From assembly GCA_007133095.1 (NCBI GenBank), contig SLNK01000059.1, forward strand, positions 1 to 7,372: 7,372 nucleotides of DNA, in the 5' to 3' direction. A program made the position numbers and the translations under genes. Position 1 is the first letter of the stretch. Every line of letters starts with the position of its first letter. Source of the stretch: Candidatus Peregrinibacteria bacterium. GTDB lineage: Bacteria; Patescibacteriota; Gracilibacteria; UBA1369; LOWO2-01-FULL-3. The notes under the pieces are model-generated. The model worked only from the letters and a program-made list of their open reading frames with translations. It ran no database searches and was not told the origin of the DNA. Below, one piece after another: positions 4,591 through 7,372 of the stretch.

Positions 4591-5760
4591 ATGAGTACAC
4601 AAGAAGATAGTCAAGATCTTAAAAATCTGTTTTCTCAGCGTTCAACTGCTTCGGGAAATGTAAGTTCAAAACCAAAAACACAGGAAGTAACTCCTGAGAT
4701 AACACCTGTCGCGAACATAAAAGTTCTGGGCGTTGGAGGTGGCGGAGGCAATGCGGTAAATCGAATGATTAAAGCCGGGCTTAAAGGAATAGAGTTCATC
4801 GCTGTTAATACGGACGCACAGGCTCTATATCATTCTGAAGCCCCGACAAAAATCAACATAGGAAAAGCGACTACACGCGGATTGGGAGCGGGAAGTAACC
4901 CGGACTTGGGGAGACAAGCCGCGGAAGAAAGCGTAGACGAAATCAAAGACGCAATTGAGGGGAGCGACATGGTCTTTATAACTTGCGGACTTGGAGGAGG
5001 AACAGGAACAGGAGGAGCGCCGGTAATCGCGAATCTGGCAAAGGAAATGGGAATTCTTACGGTAGCGGTTGTCACAAAGCCCTTTTCATTTGAAGGATAC
5101 AGAAGAAAGAACCAGGGAGACGAAGGCTTGGAAAATTTGAAGAACAAGGTAGACACATTGATAACGATCCCAAACGACAAAATCCTTTCGATTATAGATA
5201 AGAAAACACCGTTAAACGACGCTTTCGCGGTTGTTGACGATGTTTTGAGACAAGGAGTTCAGGGAATAGCCGATTTGATAACGGTACACGGAATGATAAA
5301 TGTGGACTTCGCGGATGTAAAAGCGGTAATGGAAAACGCAGGGTCGGCGTTGATGGGAATCGGATACGGAACAGGAGAAAACAGAGCGAGCGAAGCCGCA
5401 AAAACAGCAATAGAAAGTCCTTTGCTTGAGCTTTCGATAGACGGAGCAAAAGGAGTTCTGTTCAACATCACTGGCGGAAACGACCTGGCGATGTCTGAGG
5501 TTGATGAGGCCGCACGAGTAATAACGGAAGCCGCCGATCCGGAAGCAAACATAATTTTTGGAGCGGTTCTAAATGATTCTTATACGGGAGAAGTCAAAAT
5601 AACCGTGGTCGCGACCGGATTTGATTATAAGCAGAACGAAGGAACTGCGATCAGACCGAAATCCGCATTCAGCGGAGGAGATTCGGCAAATGATGTTCCG
5701 CTCAAACAAACGGACAACGAACTGGATATCCCCGCATTCATACGTCAAAAGATGAACTAA
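4591..5760 (+). CDS. ftsZ: Cell division protein FtsZ, tubulin-like GTPase
   Basis: FtsZ polymerises with GTP into the division ring at midcell. The core starts at about residue 41 with NIKVLGVGGGGGNAVNRM. The tubulin signature GGGTGTG is at 135-141, and the catalytic T7 loop NVDFAD is at 237-242, so GTP binding and hydrolysis should be intact. The C-terminal peptide LDIPAFIRQKMN (378-389) is the conserved FtsA-docking motif, joined to the core by a short linker of about 30 residues. The total of 389 residues is normal. The N-terminal extension of about 40 residues is polar and includes DLKNLFSQR; it is longer than in many homologues. ATG 4591 is the only in-frame ATG at the N-terminus before the core. 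No Shine-Dalgarno sequence is seen (leader aaccaatcaaaaca). Confidence 0.97.
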   Translation: MSTQEDSQDLKNLFSQRSTASGNVSSKPKTQEVTPEITPVANIKVLGVGGGGGNAVNRMIKAGLKGIEFIAVNTDAQALYHSEAPTKINIGKATTRGLGAGSNPDLGRQAAEESVDEIKDAIEGSDMVFITCGLGGGTGTGGAPVIANLAKEMGILTVAVVTKPFSFEGYRRKNQGDEGLENLKNKVDTLITIPNDKILSIIDKKTPLNDAFAVVDDVLRQGVQGIADLITVHGMINVDFADVKAVMENAGSALMGIGYGTGENRASEAAKTAIESPLLELSIDGAKGVLFNITGGNDLAMSEVDEAARVITEAADPEANIIFGAVLNDSYTGEVKITVVATGFDYKQNEGTAIRPKSAFSGGDSANDVPLKQTDNELDIPAFIRQKMN

Positions 5761-5761
5761 A

Positions 5762-5784
5762 GGGACGTGCAACGCACGTGTCCC
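5762..5784. repeat. Hairpin after ftsZ, first of two
   Basis: GGGACGTGC (5762-5770) pairs with GCACGT-GT-CCC (5774-5784) around an AAC loop, nine pairs with a two-base bulge on the 3' side. It begins two bases after the ftsZ stop. No T run follows, so it is not a standard terminator; it could protect the ftsZ mRNA 3' end or be an interspersed repeat. Confidence 0.5.
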
Positions 5785-5788
5785 GGTA

Positions 5789-5826
5789 GGCGTTTCCCCT
5801 GAGCGAAGCGAAGGCTAAGGAACGCC
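5789..5826. repeat. Hairpin after ftsZ, second of two (REP-like)
   Basis: GGCGTT (5789-5794) pairs with AACGCC (5821-5826). After a three-base bulge, CCTGAGC (5798-5804) pairs with GCTAAGG (5814-5820) with one G-A mismatch, closing a GAAGCGAAG loop. The sequence CTGAGCGAAGCGAAGG has the look of a dispersed palindromic repeat. No T run follows. Confidence 0.5.
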
Positions 5827-5835
5827 ATATAAATT

Positions 5836-5866
5836 CACCCAAAATGTGCAGAGGGTGCGTTTTCTT
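5836..5866 (+). terminator. Possible terminator between ftsZ and the FemAB gene
   Basis: CACCC (5836-5840) pairs with GGGTG (5853-5857) around a 12-base loop, followed by CGTTTTCTT. The five-pair stem and short T run are modest. With the two hairpins before it, this suggests that the ftsZ transcript ends before the next gene, which has its own -10 box. Confidence 0.35.
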
Positions 5867-5892
5867 GGGCAGGTACAGTTTTTTGGGAATTG

Positions 5893-5901
5893 TGATATAC
5901 T
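5893..5901 (+). promoter_or_regulatory. Extended -10 promoter of the FemAB gene, leaderless
   Basis: TGATATACT is an extended -10 (TG at 5893-5894, TATACT at 5896-5901). No good -35 box is found 16-18 bases upstream. Transcription would start near 5908, at or one base before the ATG at 5909, so the mRNA would lack a leader. Confidence 0.5.
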
Positions 5902-5908
5902 CCCGTCC

Positions 5909-7123
5909 ATGAGGGCAAGAATTCTTGATAAATCCGAGGAAGACAGGTGGGGCGAATTTGTTGCAGAGCATCCTCTTGGGACTATTCATCAGACTCCCCG
6001 ATGGGGGCGTTTTCAGGCAAAGATTCCGTCCCGCGGAAAGTACTGGATTATAGTCTTGGAGGAAGACGAGAAGATTGTGGGAGGCACGATTTTGATCCGC
6101 CAAAAACTCCCCGGAAAGTATTGCTGGTTGTACGCCTCAAGGGGGCCTTTAGTGGATTACGATGTGGGAAATCCCACGAAAGAAGCGAAAGACGAGGAGG
6201 CAAACGAAGACTTTAAATTTCAGACCAGAAAACTCTTGGAAAAGGCCGGAGAAATCGCAAAAAAAGAAAAGGCCATTTTTATGCGAGTGGACCCCCCGAT
6301 TCATTCACTCGATCAATCCCCCTTCCTCTCTCTAACTGGCTTCAAAAAAACCAAATTCGGATTTCACCCGGAGCACACCTTGATAATCGATCTTACCGGG
6401 TCTGAAGACGAAATTCTCGGGCAGATGAAACCGAAAGGCCGATACAACATCCGGCTGGCGGAAAAGAAAGGAATAAAAATTGAAAAGACAGATTCACAGG
6501 ACCCGGACGCCCTAAAAAAAGACTTGGACGATTTCTATAGGATTCTTAGAGAAACGACGAAGAGGGACAAATTCAGCCCCCACAACAAGGATTATTATAT
6601 GCATATGATGGAGACTCTTTGCGAAGAGGATGAGTGTCCGAAGGCTTCTTCAGCCACCTCCACCGCATCCGCCACAACTTCCGCCACATCACCCTCGTCC
6701 GCTACTGCCCCATCCTCCCAGAAATCCGTCCCCGGGAACGGATTTGCATCTCCCGTGACCCGTCTCTACCTCGCGAAACACGAAGGAAAAACAATCGCGG
6801 GAATAATCGTGACTTTTTACAAAGACACCGCGATTTATTACTACGGCGCTTCCTCAAACGAACACCGAAACCTGATGGCCCCATACCTGCTCCAATGGCA
6901 CGCAATCAAAGAAGCAAAAAATCGTGGTTGTAAGTATTATGATTTTTTAGGCATCGCTCCACCGGAAAACGCCGCCTCATCCTCAAAACCCCATCCATGG
7001 CAAGGCGTTACAGCATTCAAAAAAAAGTTCGGCGGCACTGCCGTCTCTTACTCTCCCGCCACCGAGTATCCGTTCAAAAAACTTCTATACTTTATATACA
7101 CCCTTTACAAAAAGAGCAGATAG
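5909..7123 (+). CDS. FemAB-family peptidoglycan interpeptide-bridge aminoacyltransferase
   Basis: FemAB proteins add amino acids from aminoacyl-tRNA to the stem peptide of lipid II or peptidoglycan in the cytoplasm, building cross-bridges. The 404-residue protein shows the two-GNAT-domain pattern: IHQTPRWGRFQ (27-37), LYASRGPLVDY (74-84), FMRVDPP (124-130), the hallmark MKPKGRYNIRLAEKKGI (173-189), a second domain from LYLAKHEGKTIAGIIVTFY (286-304) to GCKYYDFLGI (340-349), and HPWQGVTAFKKKFGG (362-376). Upstream ATG 5846 would add 21 residues unlike the family and lies before the -10 box, so 5909 is preferred. A Ser/Thr/Ala/Pro-rich insert at 246-282 interrupts the region before the second-domain core. 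The stop is TAG. Its position next to ftsZ suits a cell-wall role. The exact amino acid and acceptor cannot be told; some relatives have other aminoacyl-transfer roles. Confidence 0.88.
   Translation: MRARILDKSEEDRWGEFVAEHPLGTIHQTPRWGRFQAKIPSRGKYWIIVLEEDEKIVGGTILIRQKLPGKYCWLYASRGPLVDYDVGNPTKEAKDEEANEDFKFQTRKLLEKAGEIAKKEKAIFMRVDPPIHSLDQSPFLSLTGFKKTKFGFHPEHTLIIDLTGSEDEILGQMKPKGRYNIRLAEKKGIKIEKTDSQDPDALKKDLDDFYRILRETTKRDKFSPHNKDYYMHMMETLCEEDECPKASSATSTASATTSATSPSSATAPSSQKSVPGNGFASPVTRLYLAKHEGKTIAGIIVTFYKDTAIYYYGASSNEHRNLMAPYLLQWHAIKEAKNRGCKYYDFLGIAPPENAASSSKPHPWQGVTAFKKKFGGTAVSYSPATEYPFKKLLYFIYTLYKKSR
6644..6754 (+). other. Low-complexity Ser/Thr/Ala/Pro insert within the FemAB gene
   Basis: These 37 codons (residues 246-282) are dominated by Ser, Thr, Ala and Pro, with repeated AT, SAT and TS steps. 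The DNA is C-rich (many TCC, GCC and ACC codons), unlike the A-rich purine bias of the flanking gene. It sits between the helical region ending LCEEDECPK and the strand RLYLAKHEG, where the family usually has a short connection. It is probably a flexible surface loop. Confidence 0.75.
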
Positions 7124-7153
7124 GGAAACGGGAAAAACAGGAGGAAGGCGCGG

Positions 7154-7182
7154 TTGCGAAAACAGGTAAAAGGTGGTATACT
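7154..7182 (+). promoter_or_regulatory. Promoter of the right-edge gene
   Basis: TTGCGA (7154-7159) and TATACT (7177-7182) are 17 bases apart, and TGG directly before the -10 makes it an extended -10. The start would be near 7189, leaving a leader of about 29 A-rich bases. The same TGnTATACT form precedes the FemAB gene. Confidence 0.6.
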
Positions 7183-7217
7183 CAAAAGAGTCAAAAATAA
7201 AAATACGAACAAAAACC

Positions 7218-7372
7218 ATGGATTTTTCAGAAATCAAAAACGAAAAGCTACGTGAATTGCTACAAAAATCCGCAAAGTTCAATGCGCTATCCGAGGACAA
7301 GCAAAAGGAGTACGTGGAAAGAATAAAAAAAATCCCCGAGGAAAAGCAGGAAGCATTTCGTGATCAATTCGA
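7218..7372 (+). CDS. Unrecognised helical, charged protein (N-terminal part, cut by window edge)
   Basis: From ATG 7218 the frame stays open to the window end, giving 51 residues beginning MDFSEIKNEKLRELLQKSAK. The visible part is rich in Lys, Glu and Gln with regularly spaced Leu, Phe and Ile, and is predicted by eye to be alpha-helical, perhaps a coiled coil. The stretch ALSEDKQKEYVERIKKIPEE reads like a helical-repeat N-terminus. No signal peptide or known domain can be seen, and no function is proposed. Support for the gene comes from the open frame, the well-placed promoter and the codon use like its neighbours. The leader aaatacgaacaaaaacc has no Shine-Dalgarno sequence. Confidence 0.65.
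   Translation, partial: MDFSEIKNEKLRELLQKSAKFNALSEDKQKEYVERIKKIPEEKQEAFRDQF

Noticed and set aside
7154..7255. 33-codon TTG-start frame preceded by AGGAGGAA near 7140-7147
   Set aside because: The Shine-Dalgarno match is attractive, but the start codon is the -35 box of the next promoter, the frame runs into the right-edge gene, and the Lys/Asn/Arg-rich product looks like A-rich DNA read in a wrong frame.
1..7372. Recoding of UGA as glycine, as in Gracilibacteria and Absconditabacteria
   Set aside because: Full-length genes read through with standard codons and no internal TGA. The absence of TGA stops is noted but covers only eight visible stops, too few to argue.
1..7372. CRISPR array, tRNA, rRNA, insertion sequence or phage genes
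   Set aside because: No spaced direct repeats, cloverleaf, rRNA stretch, transposase motif or terminal inverted repeats were seen. The rpsP repeats are coding minisatellites without spacers.

Overview
The window reads as a chromosomal housekeeping segment of a bacterium, most likely a member of the Candidate Phyla Radiation (Patescibacteria). This is inferred from gene content, not from a marker tree. The supporting signs are: a type IV secretion-type pilin of the two-helix kind common in those genomes; a DNA polymerase I-type 5'-3' exonuclease present as a protein of its own; ftsA-ftsZ without ftsQ or mur genes beside them; compact spacing; and very little Shine-Dalgarno sequence before the start codons. 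The standard genetic code fits: no reading frame needs UGA as a sense codon. All seven internal genes plus the short tail at the left edge end in TAA or TAG, never TGA.

Layout. Positions 1-25 hold the last codons of an upstream frame. A good promoter (34-61) precedes rpsP (ribosomal protein S16), which carries a long Glu/Pro/Lys repeat tail, then khpA (KH-domain RNA-binding protein) and a small two-helix pilin-like membrane protein. These three probably form one transcript. The rimM-trmD-rplS genes that often follow rpsP-khpA are not here. A lone minus-strand gene (1511-2041) encodes a degenerate half of a glycogen/starch synthase. It faces away from the exonuclease gene (2136-3044), and their two promoters are interleaved around a shared near-palindrome.

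The second half is a cell-division block. FtsA (3258-4493) is followed by a strong nested hairpin that starts inside its last codons and looks like a terminator. FtsZ (4591-5760) then has its own promoter, whose -35 box lies inside a perfect inverted repeat that may be an operator. FtsA has the C-terminal membrane-binding helix and FtsZ has the C-terminal FtsA-binding peptide, so the pair can form the membrane-anchored Z-ring. After ftsZ come two consecutive hairpins and a possible terminator, then a FemAB-family peptidoglycan bridge aminoacyltransferase that appears to be translated from a leaderless mRNA and carries a Ser/Thr/Ala-rich insertion. The window ends in the first 51 codons of an unrecognised helical protein with its own promoter.

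No single previously undescribed system is obvious. The points most worth following are the degenerate synthase half-protein and its shared promoter region, the C-terminal clamp-binding-like motif on the exonuclease, the separate and possibly repressible control of ftsA and ftsZ, and the repeat-expanded S16.
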